Below, piece after piece: positions 1-8,436 of a DNA stretch of 64,000 nucleotides; position 1 is the first letter of the stretch, and the number at the start of each line of letters is the position of its first letter. The stretch lies in the NCBI GenBank assembly GCA_963828625.1, contig CAWHEX010000009.1, forward strand, positions 434,001 through 498,000, in the 5' to 3' direction. The translations under genes were made by a program, and so were the position numbers. The notes beneath the pieces are model-generated. The model worked only from the letters and a program-made list of their open reading frames with translations, was not told the origin of the DNA and ran no database searches. The DNA is from PALSA-894 sp963828625. Lineage in GTDB: Bacteria > Pseudomonadota > Alphaproteobacteria > Rhizobiales > Xanthobacteraceae.

Positions 1-1208
1 TGCTGCCGGTCTCGACCTACGTGGCGGTGACGGCGCCGCTCGGCGAAAAGCTGTTCGAGGCGGTGCGCTACACCGGCGCGGTCGCCGACACGCGGCGGGC
101 CTGCGACTATTACCGCATCGTCGACGACGACCGGCTGCTGTGGGGCGGCCGGATTTCGGCCAGCACTAGCCAGCCGCGGCGTCTCGAAGCGCGTATGCGC
201 CGCGACATCCTTAGTGTTTATCCGCAACTCGGCGAGATCGAGATCACGCACGCATGGTCCGGCGTGATGGCCTACGCGGTGCACAAGATGCCGCAGATCG
301 GCGAGCTTGCGCCCGGCTACTGGCTCGCGAGCGCGTTCGGCGGGCATGGGCTGAACACCACCGCGATGGCGGGCGAGATCATCGCGCGCGCCATTCTGGA
401 AGGCGACGACCGCTGGCGGCTGTTCTCGCCCTATGAACTGGTGTGGACAGGCGGCGGGTTCGGCCGCGTTGCCGCGCATGCGATCCTGCGCTCGATCCAG
501 GTGCGCGATGCGCTGAAGGACCGGATTGCGCGTTATCGCGATCGGGCGCGCCGCGAAGCCGACGAACGGCACGCCAAATGGGAGGCCGACAAGGCCGCGC
601 GCAAGGCCGCGGAGGAAGCGCGCCGCGCCGAAGAAGCCGCACAGCGCGCCGCCGAGGAGGCCGCCCGCAAGCGCGCCGCCGAAGAGGCGCGCCTGCTCGC
701 AGCCGAGCGGGCAAGACTTGCGCTTGAAGAGGTCCAGCGCGCCAAGGAGGAGGGCGAGCGCCAGCGCCGCGCGGCCGAGACCGAAGCCGAGCGTTGGCGC
801 GAGGACGCCAAGCAGACCGAAGAGGCGGAGGTGCTCGAAGCGGCCGCGCAGACCGTGCGCGAGGCCGCGACCGCGCTTGGGATCCAGATCGAGCAGCACA
901 AGGCGCTGACTGCGGCCCCGGTTCGCGAACCTGCCGCGCCGGTGCTCGAACCGGCGGAAGCTGCCGCGGCTGCGGACACCGCCGCAACGCCTGCGCCGGC
1001 AGACGTTGTTATGACGCCGCCGTCCGTTACGCCGGAGCCGGGCCCGCGCAAGGGCAAGCGCGGACCGAAAAAGAAGAAGCGCGCCGCCGAGCCAGTGCCG
1101 CCGGTCAGATTCGACTCTCAGCTTGCGCGCTTGCCCATAACCGCAAGTTACTCTTGGCGATATTCAAACGCACCGCCGGGCATGGCGAATACCTCCGCCC
1201 GCCGATAA
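1..1208 (+). CDS. FAD-dependent oxidoreductase, C-terminal part (gene starts before the window), with long coiled-coil tail
   Basis: The open frame runs in from the left edge (codons from position 3) to TAA at 1206-1208. The first ~150 visible residues look like the C-terminal part of a DadA/glycine-oxidase-type FAD oxidoreductase: HAWSGVMAY, then FGGHGLNTT near the flavin, and YELVWTGGGFGR at the usual end of the domain. After that comes ~140 residues of Ala/Glu/Arg-rich sequence typical of a coiled coil, then an Ala/Pro-rich stretch and a basic cluster (KGKRGPKKKKR). The substrate cannot be told because the N-terminal Rossmann part is outside the window. The tail is not part of the normal enzyme fold; partner binding is only a guess. 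Confidence 0.75.
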   Translation, partial: LPVSTYVAVTAPLGEKLFEAVRYTGAVADTRRACDYYRIVDDDRLLWGGRISASTSQPRRLEARMRRDILSVYPQLGEIEITHAWSGVMAYAVHKMPQIGELAPGYWLASAFGGHGLNTTAMAGEIIARAILEGDDRWRLFSPYELVWTGGGFGRVAAHAILRSIQVRDALKDRIARYRDRARREADERHAKWEADKAARKAAEEARRAEEAAQRAAEEAARKRAAEEARLLAAERARLALEEVQRAKEEGERQRRAAETEAERWREDAKQTEEAEVLEAAAQTVREAATALGIQIEQHKALTAAPVREPAAPVLEPAEAAAAADTAATPAPADVVMTPPSVTPEPGPRKGKRGPKKKKRAAEPVPPVRFDSQLARLPITASYSWRYSNAPPGMANTSARR

Positions 1209-1217
1209 GAAGGCCGG

Positions 1218-2249
1218 ATGAATCAGACCCTCGAACTTGGCCTCGATACCTTCGGCGACATCACCGACGGGTCGGACGGCAAGCCGCTGCACGCAGCGCA
1301 GGTCATCCGCAATCTGGTCGATGAAGCGGTGCTCGCGGATGAGGTCGGTGTCGATGCCATCGGCGTCGGCGAGCACCACCGCGCCGACTTCGCGGTCTCG
1401 GCGCCCGAAATGGTGCTGGCGGCGATCGCGAGCCGCACCAGGCGCATCCTGCTTGGTTCGGCCGTGACGGTTCTTTCGTCCGACGATCCGATCAGGGTCT
1501 TTCAGCGGTTTTCCACGCTCGACGCGGTCTCGAACGGGCGCGCCGAGGTCATTCTCGGTCGCGGCTCGTTCACCGAGTCGTTTCCGCTGTTCGGTCTCGA
1601 TCTCAAGCAGTACGAGGAACTGTTCAACGAAAAGCTCGATCTGTTCGCGGCGGTGCGCGAGGAGCAGCCCGTCACATGGCAGGGGGCGCTGCGGCCGCCG
1701 CTGAACAATCAGAGCGTCTATCCGAAAACGGAGTCAGGCAAGCTGAAGACCTGGATCGGCGTCGGCGGTACGCCGGAGTCGGTCATGCGCGCCGCGCACT
1801 ACGGCATGCCGATGATGCTGGCGATCATCGGCGGCGATCCGAAGCGCTTTGTGCCGTTCGCGGATCTCTATCGGCGCGCGCTCAAGGAGATGGGCAAGGA
1901 CGAACTGCCAATCGGCGTGCACTCGCACGGCTATATCGCCGAAACCGACGCACAGGCGCGTGAGGAGTTGTTCGCCGATTACAAGCGCATGCGCGACAAG
2001 ATCGGTGCGGAGCGCGGCTGGCCGCCGATGAGCCGCGCCGATTTCGAGGGCGAGATCGCGCACGGCTCGCTCTATGTCGGCTCGCCGGAAACGGTGGCAC
2101 GCAAGATCGTCGGAACCGTGAAGGCGCTCGGTCTGTCCCGCTTCACCATGAAGTACAGCGCGGGGCCGCTCCCGCACGAGAAGGCGATGCGCTGCATCGA
2201 GTTTTACGGGCGCAAGGTTATGCCGCTGGTGCGGGAGATGCTCGCCTAG
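1218..2249 (+). CDS. LLM class flavin-dependent oxidoreductase
   Basis: 343-residue member of the bacterial luciferase-like monooxygenase superfamily (TIM barrel, reduced-flavin dependent). Family landmarks are GVGEHHRADFAVSAP near residue 50, ILLGSAVTVLSSDDP, RAEVILGRGSF, and the C-terminal GSPETVARKI segment. The ATG follows the oxidoreductase stop by nine bases, so the two may be co-transcribed. The substrate is unknown; members oxidise varied small molecules. Its stop codon overlaps that of the convergent MoxR gene by four bases (CTAG). Two other members of this superfamily lie in the window (47702 and 56688). Confidence 0.85.
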   Translation: MNQTLELGLDTFGDITDGSDGKPLHAAQVIRNLVDEAVLADEVGVDAIGVGEHHRADFAVSAPEMVLAAIASRTRRILLGSAVTVLSSDDPIRVFQRFSTLDAVSNGRAEVILGRGSFTESFPLFGLDLKQYEELFNEKLDLFAAVREEQPVTWQGALRPPLNNQSVYPKTESGKLKTWIGVGGTPESVMRAAHYGMPMMLAIIGGDPKRFVPFADLYRRALKEMGKDELPIGVHSHGYIAETDAQAREELFADYKRMRDKIGAERGWPPMSRADFEGEIAHGSLYVGSPETVARKIVGTVKALGLSRFTMKYSAGPLPHEKAMRCIEFYGRKVMPLVREMLA

Positions 2250-3091
2250 CGCCCCTCGCGCCGCGCCATGAACGCGAGCCGCTCGAACAGGTGCACGTCC
2301 TGCTCGTTCTTGATCAGCGCGCCGTGCAGCGGCGGGATCAGCTTTTTCGGGTCGCGTTCGCGCAACGTCTCGGGGCCGATGTCCTCGACCATCAGAAGCT
2401 TGAGCCAGTCGAGCAGTTCGGAGGTCGAGGGCTTCTTCTTCAGGCCCGGTACTTCGCGGATCTCGTAGAACAGCTTGAGCGCCTCGGCGACGAGGCGCTG
2501 CTTGATGCCGGGAAAATGCACCTCGATGATCGCCCGCATCGTGTCGCCGTCGGGGAAGCGGATGTAGTGGAAGAAGCAGCGGCGCAGGAACGCGTCGGGC
2601 AATTCCTTCTCGTTGTTCGAGGTGATGACCACGATCGGCCGGCGGCGCGCGTGCACGGTCTCGCCGGTCTCGTAGACGAAGAACTCCATGCGATCGAGTT
2701 CCTGCAACAGGTCGTTGGGAAACTCGATGTCGGCCTTGTCGATCTCGTCGATCAGCAGCACGGGCCGCTGGTCGGAGACGAACGAGTCCCACAGCTTGCC
2801 GCGCCGGATGTAGTTGCGGATGTCGCCGACGCGCTGGTCGCCGAGCTGGCTGTCGCGCAGCCGCGAGACCGCGTCGTATTCGTAAAGGCCCTGCTGCGCC
2901 TTGGTGGTCGATTTGACGTGCCACTCGATCAGCGGCGCCGAGAGCGCCTTGGCGATCTCCAGCGCCAGCACGGTCTTGCCGGTGCCGGGTTCGCCCTTTA
3001 CCAGCAGCGGCCGCTCCAGCGTGATCGCCGCATTCACCGCGACCTTTAGGTCGTCGGTCGCCACATAGGCGCTTGTTCCTTCGAAACGCAT
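2246..3091 (-). CDS. MoxR-family AAA+ ATPase
   Basis: 281-residue AAA+ ATPase. Walker A is GEPGTGKT near residue 35, Walker B is VLLIDEIDKAD, and sensor 1 is TSNNEKELPDAF followed by LRRCFFHY. The protein lacks extra domains, as usual for the MoxR branch, which act as chaperones that mature or insert cofactors into partner proteins, often alongside a VWA-domain protein. No VWA gene is visible within the window. The start chosen is MRFEGTSAY at 3091, where conservation begins; the frame stays open to 3232 but the extra N-terminus (LIRDDRGKWVQLRSQ) looks non-coding. Confidence 0.88.
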   Translation of the reverse strand: MRFEGTSAYVATDDLKVAVNAAITLERPLLVKGEPGTGKTVLALEIAKALSAPLIEWHVKSTTKAQQGLYEYDAVSRLRDSQLGDQRVGDIRNYIRRGKLWDSFVSDQRPVLLIDEIDKADIEFPNDLLQELDRMEFFVYETGETVHARRRPIVVITSNNEKELPDAFLRRCFFHYIRFPDGDTMRAIIEVHFPGIKQRLVAEALKLFYEIREVPGLKKKPSTSELLDWLKLLMVEDIGPETLRERDPKKLIPPLHGALIKNEQDVHLFERLAFMARREGR

Positions 3092-3247
3092 GTCTGCTCC
3101 GGGACGCCGATTGCGCCGCACCCTAGGGGGCGGAACCCTGTGCGGCAAGGCGATCATCACCTCGTCTTGGCGGCATTGTGAACGCAATTGAACCCACTTT
3201 CCGCGGTCATCGCGTATAAGGCTCATGAGCACCTGGGAGGTCTCGCC

Positions 3248-3847
3248 ATGCTTCGCCGTTCATTCATTGCCGCATGCGTGCTGGCTGCCGCCGTCAGTGC
3301 CGCGCCCGCGCAAACCAAGACCGCCAAGGCGATCTTCGCCGGCGGCTGCTTCTGGTGCGTGGAGGCCGACTTCGACAAGGTGCCGGGCGTGATCTCGACG
3401 ACGTCGGGCTATCTCAACGGCAAGACCAAGAACCCGACCTACAAGGAAGTTTCCGGTGGCGGCAGCGGCCATGTCGAGGCGGTCGAGGTCGTCTACGACC
3501 CCGCCAAGGTCACTTACGCCAAGCTGCTCGACGCGTTCTGGCGCAGCATCGATCCGCTGGTGAAGGACAAGCAGTTCTGCGACTCGGGCGACATGTATCG
3601 CACCGGCATCTATTACCTCGACGACGAGCAGAAGAAGCTCGCCGAGGAGAGCAAGAAACCCGTCGCCGCGAAATTCGCGCCGCGCACCGTCTACACCGAG
3701 ATCGTCAAGGCCGACACGTTCTATCCGGCCGAGGACTACCACCAGGATTACTACAAGAAAAACGAAGCCCGCTATAACTTCTATCGCTGGAATTGCGGAC
3801 GCGATCAGCGCCTCGAACAGCTCTGGGGCAAGAAGGAGTCGTCGTGA
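3248..3847 (+). CDS. msrA: Peptide-methionine (S)-S-oxide reductase MsrA, exported
   Basis: 199 residues. It reduces methionine-S-sulfoxide in oxidised proteins. The active-site motif GGCFWC follows a cleavable signal peptide (hydrophobic stretch AACVLAAAVSA, cut near APAQ), so the enzyme should act in the periplasm. Further family motifs are GYLNGKTKNPTY, SGGGSGHVEAVEVVYDP and the C-terminal DYHQDYYKKN. The start at 3248 is preceded by GGGAGG and gives the signal peptide; the longer frame from 3188 has no such support. It overlaps the msrB start as TGATG, suggesting translational coupling. Confidence 0.93.
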   Translation: MLRRSFIAACVLAAAVSAAPAQTKTAKAIFAGGCFWCVEADFDKVPGVISTTSGYLNGKTKNPTYKEVSGGGSGHVEAVEVVYDPAKVTYAKLLDAFWRSIDPLVKDKQFCDSGDMYRTGIYYLDDEQKKLAEESKKPVAAKFAPRTVYTEIVKADTFYPAEDYHQDYYKKNEARYNFYRWNCGRDQRLEQLWGKKESS

Positions 3848-4350
3848 TGACGAGGCGCGCCATGTTGCTCGGAACGGCCGGAACGCTTGCGATCTTCTCC
3901 CTGTTTCGCTGGGGTGCGGCGAGCGACGCGGCGCCGGCGAAGAAATTCGAAATCGAGAAGAGCGATGAGGAGTGGCGCAAGCTGCTGACGCCTGCGCAAT
4001 ACGACGTGCTGCGCAAGCACGGCACCGAGCGCCCCGGCACGAGCCCGCTCAATGCCGAGAAGCGCAAGGGCACGTTCGCGTGCGCGGGGTGCGACCTGCC
4101 GCTGTTCTCGTCGGAGACGAAGTATGAAAGCGGCACCGGCTGGCCGAGCTTCTGGCAGCCGCTTGCGAATGCCGTCGGCACGACGACCGACAAGTCGTTC
4201 CTGATGACGCGCACGGAGGTGCATTGCCGCCGCTGCGGCGGACATCTGGGCCACGTGTTCGAGGACGGGCCGAAGCCGACGGGGCTGCGCTACTGCATGA
4301 ACGGCGTCGCGCTGAAGTTCACGCCCGCACCGGCCAGCGGACCGGCGTAG
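3847..4350 (+). CDS. msrB: Peptide-methionine (R)-S-oxide reductase MsrB, exported
   Basis: 167 residues. It reduces the R epimer of methionine sulfoxide, complementing MsrA. The N-terminus MTRRAMLLGTAG is a possible twin-arginine or Sec signal with a hydrophobic core, so both Msr enzymes appear exported. Zinc ligands are visible as CAGC and CRRC, the substrate-site motif as SGTGWPSFW, and the catalytic cysteine as RYCMNGVALKF. The ATG at 3847 overlaps the msrA stop (TGATG). The pair resembles a periplasmic protein-repair module; no MsrP/MsrQ gene is next to it. Confidence 0.92.
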   Translation: MTRRAMLLGTAGTLAIFSLFRWGAASDAAPAKKFEIEKSDEEWRKLLTPAQYDVLRKHGTERPGTSPLNAEKRKGTFACAGCDLPLFSSETKYESGTGWPSFWQPLANAVGTTTDKSFLMTRTEVHCRRCGGHLGHVFEDGPKPTGLRYCMNGVALKFTPAPASGPA

Positions 4351-4351
4351 G

Positions 4352-4388
4352 CCCGGCAAATCCTGCCGGACCGGCAAATCCGCGCCGG
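4352..4388. promoter_or_regulatory. Tandem ftr-like elements, probable FlbD-binding sites upstream of flgE
   Basis: Two adjacent imperfect palindromes sharing the core CCGGCAAATCC: one at 4352-4369 (ending TGCCGG) and one at 4370-4388 (ending GCGCCGG). They resemble the Caulobacter ftr element bound by the sigma-54 activator FlbD, as I recall that element. They begin two bases after the msrB stop and lie ~55-90 bases upstream of a sigma-54 promoter, the right distance for an activator. FlbD itself is not encoded in the window. Confidence 0.6.
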
Positions 4389-4441
4389 TCATCGCACGCG
4401 CCCGTTCTTCCTAAGCTATTGATCTAGCGTTGATTATTCCG

Positions 4442-4456
4442 TGGCACGTCCCTTGC
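4442..4456 (+). promoter_or_regulatory. Sigma-54 promoter of the flgE-flgK-flgL operon
   Basis: TGGCAC at 4442-4447, five bases, then TTGC at 4453-4456: a full match to the -24/-12 consensus TGGCAC-N5-TTGC. It lies 60 bases before the flgE start codon, leaving room for a short leader. Hook genes are sigma-54 dependent in Caulobacter, so the assignment fits known biology. Confidence 0.75.
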
Positions 4457-4515
4457 GACGGTCCAACCCGACCATGCGTGCGGCTGGCACGCATTGAATT
4501 GGGCTGGAGGACGGT

Positions 4516-6534
4516 ATGGGTATTTTCGGCGCTCTCACCACGGCGGTGACGGGTCTTCGCGCGCAATCCTTCGCGCTGGAAAACATCTCGGGCAACATCG
4601 CGAACTCGCAGACGACCGCGTTCAAACGCGTCGACACGAGCTTCACGGACCTGATCCCGGACAATCCGCCCTCCAAGCAGCTCGCCGGTACGGTGATCGC
4701 GAGCGCGCGCTCCACCAACACGGTGCAGGGCGACTTCCAGGCGGCGTCGATCGGCACCTTCATGGCGATCAACGGCGCGGGCTTCTTCGTCATACAGAAG
4801 CCGGAGAGCTTCATCGACGGCCGGCCGACGTTCAGCGGCACCGACCTCTACACGCGCCGCGGCGACTTCACGACCAACAAGGACGGCTATCTGGTCAACG
4901 GCGCGGGCTACTACCTGATGGGCATCCCGGTCGATTCCAAGACCGGCAACCTCGCCGGCAGCGCGCCGCAGATCCTGAAATTCCAGAACGACTTCCTGCC
5001 CGCGCAGCCGACCACGCAGGTCCAGTATCGCGCAAACCTCGCGAGCTATCCGCTGACCGGCAATCATGACGTCAACGTGCCGGGCTCCGAATTGATCGAT
5101 CCGAAGACCTTCTCGGCGAGCCCGGTCGCCGGCGCACCGTCGCCTGCCAAGATCACGGGCTTCGGCGGGACGCTGCTGAACGACGCGAATGCCCTCCTCA
5201 CCGGCTCGCAGGTTCTGCCGGCAACCCTCACGAACGCCGGTTCGTTCACCATCAACGGCGCGACCGTGAACGTCACCAGCGGCATGACGCAGGCCCAGCT
5301 CCTGACCGCGATCAACACCTCGAACGCGGGCGGCCTGCCTGCGGGCATGCAGGCTGCCGTCATCACCGGCGGGCGTCTGGTGCTCGAGAGCGTGGACGCC
5401 GAAACGCAAATCGACATCACCAGCTCGAGCCCGCTGGCACTCGCCGAGCTCGGGCTGCAGGTCGGAACGATCGAGCCGACAAATCTGCTGACGCAAAGCG
5501 CGGCCCAGAGCGGCCAGACGCTGACCATCCAGGTCTCGAACGACACGACGACCTACGCGATGAAGACCATCACGTTCGGAACCGGCGGCTCGCAAGTGAC
5601 GACGATGCAGGAATTGCAGGCGGCGATCGCGGGCCTCGCCGGCGGCGCGATGACCCTCGACCCCGCGAACGGCAACATCGGCATCACGGCCGCGGCGCTG
5701 GGCGACCAGATTCAGGTCGGCGGCACCGCCGCGCCGCTGAACTTCGGCATCCATAACCTCCAGGCCTACTCGTCCAACCAGCAGGTGCTCGGTCTCGACG
5801 CGACGACGTTCATCGATCAATCGATCGGCGGCGGGGCGATCACGGCCTACGACTCGTCGGGCACGCCCGTGAACATGCAGATCCGCTGGGCCAAGGTGGA
5901 CTCCTACTCGCTGGGCGGGAGCCACAAGGACAGCTGGAACCTGTTCTATCAGGTGAACAGCAACGCCGTCGGCAATCAGGTCGCCTGGCAGAATGCCGGC
6001 ATGAACTACACGTTCGATGCGAACGGCCAGATGAACCCGCTGATCGCCAACACCACGCTCAATGACGTGGTGGTGAACGGCGCGGCGCTCGGCACGATCC
6101 AGGTCGTGCACGGCGCTGGCGGCATGACGCAATTCGCCGACACCAACGGCACCGTGCAGGTGAACCTGATCCAGCAGGACGGCTTCCCGGCCGGCTCGCT
6201 GCAGACCATCTCGATCAGCGACAAGGGCCGCGTGGTCGGCACCTACTCGAACGGCCGCACGCTCGATCTCGCCGACGTCACGCTGGTCAATTTCAACGGC
6301 CCCAACCAGCTGAAGCGCATCGACGGCGGCGCGTTCGAGGCGACCGACGAGTCCGGCCCCGCGGTGCTCGGCGCGCCGGGAAAGATCGTCGCCTCGTCGC
6401 TCGAAGGCTCCAACGTCGACATCGCGGACGAATTCACCAAGCTGATCGTCACGCAGCAGGCCTACTCGGCCAACACGCGCGTCGTCACGACCAGCAATCA
6501 GATGGTGCAGGACGTCCTGAACATGCTGCGGTGA
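4516..6534 (+). CDS. flgE: Flagellar hook protein FlgE
   Basis: 672 residues, much longer than enterobacterial FlgE (~400) because of an expanded central region. The N-terminus MGIFGALTTAVTGLRAQS and ENISGNIANSQTTAFKR carries the rod/hook heptad signature, followed by the FlgE/F/G motif INGAGFFVI and TRRGDFTTNKDGYLVN. The C-terminus has SNVDIADEFTKLIVTQQAYSANTR-type sequence that forms the inner coiled coil. It polymerises into the curved hook outside the cell. The SD is GGAGG at ~4506. First gene of flgE-flgK-flgL behind a sigma-54 promoter. Confidence 0.93.
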   Translation: MGIFGALTTAVTGLRAQSFALENISGNIANSQTTAFKRVDTSFTDLIPDNPPSKQLAGTVIASARSTNTVQGDFQAASIGTFMAINGAGFFVIQKPESFIDGRPTFSGTDLYTRRGDFTTNKDGYLVNGAGYYLMGIPVDSKTGNLAGSAPQILKFQNDFLPAQPTTQVQYRANLASYPLTGNHDVNVPGSELIDPKTFSASPVAGAPSPAKITGFGGTLLNDANALLTGSQVLPATLTNAGSFTINGATVNVTSGMTQAQLLTAINTSNAGGLPAGMQAAVITGGRLVLESVDAETQIDITSSSPLALAELGLQVGTIEPTNLLTQSAAQSGQTLTIQVSNDTTTYAMKTITFGTGGSQVTTMQELQAAIAGLAGGAMTLDPANGNIGITAAALGDQIQVGGTAAPLNFGIHNLQAYSSNQQVLGLDATTFIDQSIGGGAITAYDSSGTPVNMQIRWAKVDSYSLGGSHKDSWNLFYQVNSNAVGNQVAWQNAGMNYTFDANGQMNPLIANTTLNDVVVNGAALGTIQVVHGAGGMTQFADTNGTVQVNLIQQDGFPAGSLQTISISDKGRVVGTYSNGRTLDLADVTLVNFNGPNQLKRIDGGAFEATDESGPAVLGAPGKIVASSLEGSNVDIADEFTKLIVTQQAYSANTRVVTTSNQMVQDVLNMLR

Positions 6535-6563
6535 TGGCTTCGCGCAGGCCGGAGTAGCGTTTC

Positions 6564-8429
6564 ATGGGACTGGGACAAGCGATCTCCTCCGCGATGAGCG
6601 GGCTGCGCGTCACGCAGTCCGGCCTGTCGCTGATCGCCGCCAATATCGCGAATGCCGAGACGCCCGGCTATGTGAAGAAGACCGTCTCGCAGGTCGCGAC
6701 CGCCTCCGGCGATCTCGGGATCGGCGTGCGGCTCTCGTCGGTCAACCGCGAGCTCGACCAGTATCTGCAGCGCCAGTTGCGCACCGAGACCTCCGGCGGC
6801 GCCTACGCGACGGCGCGCGCCGGCTTCTTCTCGCGCCTGCAGAACGTCTTCGGCGAGCCCGGCGGGCAGAATGCGCTCGACACGGTGTTCAACGACTTCG
6901 TCTCGGCCGCGCAGGCGCTGAGCACGTCGCCGGATTCGAGTTCCGCGCGCTATGCGCTGCTCAGTGCCGGCCAGACGCTCGCGCAGCACCTCAACGGCAT
7001 GACGTCCGATATCCAGGGGCTGCGCACCGACGCCGAGCTTGGCCTGTCCGATGCGGTCAATCAGGCCAACAATGCGATGAGCCAGATCGCCGCGATCAAC
7101 CGGCAGCTCGGGCACAGCAACGTGCAGGACGCGACGACCGCGAGCCTGCTCGACCAGCGCGATCTCTACATCGATCAGCTCTCGCAGCTGATGGACATCA
7201 AGGTCGTCACGACCGACAACAACCAGCTCAACATCTTCACGCGCACGGGCGCGCAGCTTGTCGGCGACACCGCTTCGATCCTCAAATTCGAGACCAAGGG
7301 CGCGCTCGGCGCGAACTCGCTCTGGAATGCTGATCCCTTAAAGCGTGGCGCCGGCACGATCATGCTCGCGTCCAGCGGCGGAGCGACCATCGACCTGATC
7401 AGCGCCAATGCGTTCGGGTCCGGCACCATCGGTGCGCTGATCGAGATGCGCGACCATGTGCTGGTCGACGCGCAGGCGCAGGTCGATCAGGTCGCGTCCG
7501 GCATGGCGCGCACGCTCTCCGACCGCACCACCGCCGGCACGGCCGTGAATTTCGGCACGCAGGCCGGCTTCGATCTCGATGTCGGCGCGCTCCTCGCCGG
7601 CAATTCGATCAACGTCACCTACACGGACGCGAGCAACACCCAGCGCACGATCAAGATCGTGCGGGTCGACGATCCGAGCGCGCTGCCGCTGTCGCAGCCG
7701 ACCACCAATCCGAACGAGCGCGTTCTGGGCGTGAGCTTCTCGAACGGCCTGGCCTCGGTCGCGGCGCAACTCAGCAGCATGCTCGCTGCGACGGGCGTTA
7801 AGTTCACCAATCCGGGCGGCACCACGCTGCGCGTGCTCGATGACGGTATCGCGGGCACCGTCGACATCAACGCGGCCTCGACCACCCGCACGATGACGTC
7901 GCTCACCGGCGGAAGCGGCGAGATTCCTTTCTTCCTCGATGGGCTCAGCCCCTTCTCGAACGCCATCACGGGTCAGGGCCCGCAGAGCATCGGTTTCGCA
8001 GGGCGCATCACGGTCAATCCGGCGCTGATCGCGGACCCGTCGCGGCTTGTCGTCTACAGCACGTCGCCGCTGACCTCGGCCGCCGACGCCACGCGGCCGA
8101 ATTTCCTGCTCGATCGCCTGACCAGCGGGGTGCTCGACTTTGCGCCGCAGGCCGGCATCGGCACATCGTCAGCGCCGTTCAGCGGTTCGCTCACATCCTA
8201 CATCCGGCAGATGATCAGCCAGCAGGGTGAGGCCGCTTCGAACGCCGAGAGCCTGCGCCAGGGGCAGGAGGTCGTCGTCAATACGCTGCAGCAGCGTTAC
8301 GCCGACAAATCCAACGTCAACATCGACGAGGAAATGGCGAACCTGCTCAAGCTGCAGACCGCCTACGGGGCGAACGCGCGCGTGCTCTCCGCCGTGCGCG
8401 ACATGATCGACCAGTTGCTGAAGGTGTGA
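6564..8429 (+). CDS. flgK: Hook-associated protein 1 FlgK
   Basis: 621 residues. It forms the first junction ring between hook and filament. The N-terminus MGLGQAISSAMSGLRVTQSG and IAANIANAETPGYVKK is the conserved heptad region, and the C-terminus EEMANLLKLQTAYGANARVL matches the conserved FlgK end. FlgN (minus strand, 13384) is the likely export chaperone. It lies 29 bases after flgE and 7 bases before flgL, in the same direction, so it belongs to one operon. Confidence 0.92.
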   Translation: MGLGQAISSAMSGLRVTQSGLSLIAANIANAETPGYVKKTVSQVATASGDLGIGVRLSSVNRELDQYLQRQLRTETSGGAYATARAGFFSRLQNVFGEPGGQNALDTVFNDFVSAAQALSTSPDSSSARYALLSAGQTLAQHLNGMTSDIQGLRTDAELGLSDAVNQANNAMSQIAAINRQLGHSNVQDATTASLLDQRDLYIDQLSQLMDIKVVTTDNNQLNIFTRTGAQLVGDTASILKFETKGALGANSLWNADPLKRGAGTIMLASSGGATIDLISANAFGSGTIGALIEMRDHVLVDAQAQVDQVASGMARTLSDRTTAGTAVNFGTQAGFDLDVGALLAGNSINVTYTDASNTQRTIKIVRVDDPSALPLSQPTTNPNERVLGVSFSNGLASVAAQLSSMLAATGVKFTNPGGTTLRVLDDGIAGTVDINAASTTRTMTSLTGGSGEIPFFLDGLSPFSNAITGQGPQSIGFAGRITVNPALIADPSRLVVYSTSPLTSAADATRPNFLLDRLTSGVLDFAPQAGIGTSSAPFSGSLTSYIRQMISQQGEAASNAESLRQGQEVVVNTLQQRYADKSNVNIDEEMANLLKLQTAYGANARVLSAVRDMIDQLLKV

Positions 8430-8436
8430 GGCTGCG

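Noticed and set aside
4411..6132. 573-residue open frame antisense to flgE
   Set aside because: It lies wholly opposite a certain gene and has the Arg/Asp/His-rich look of a GC-rich shadow frame with no domain motif.
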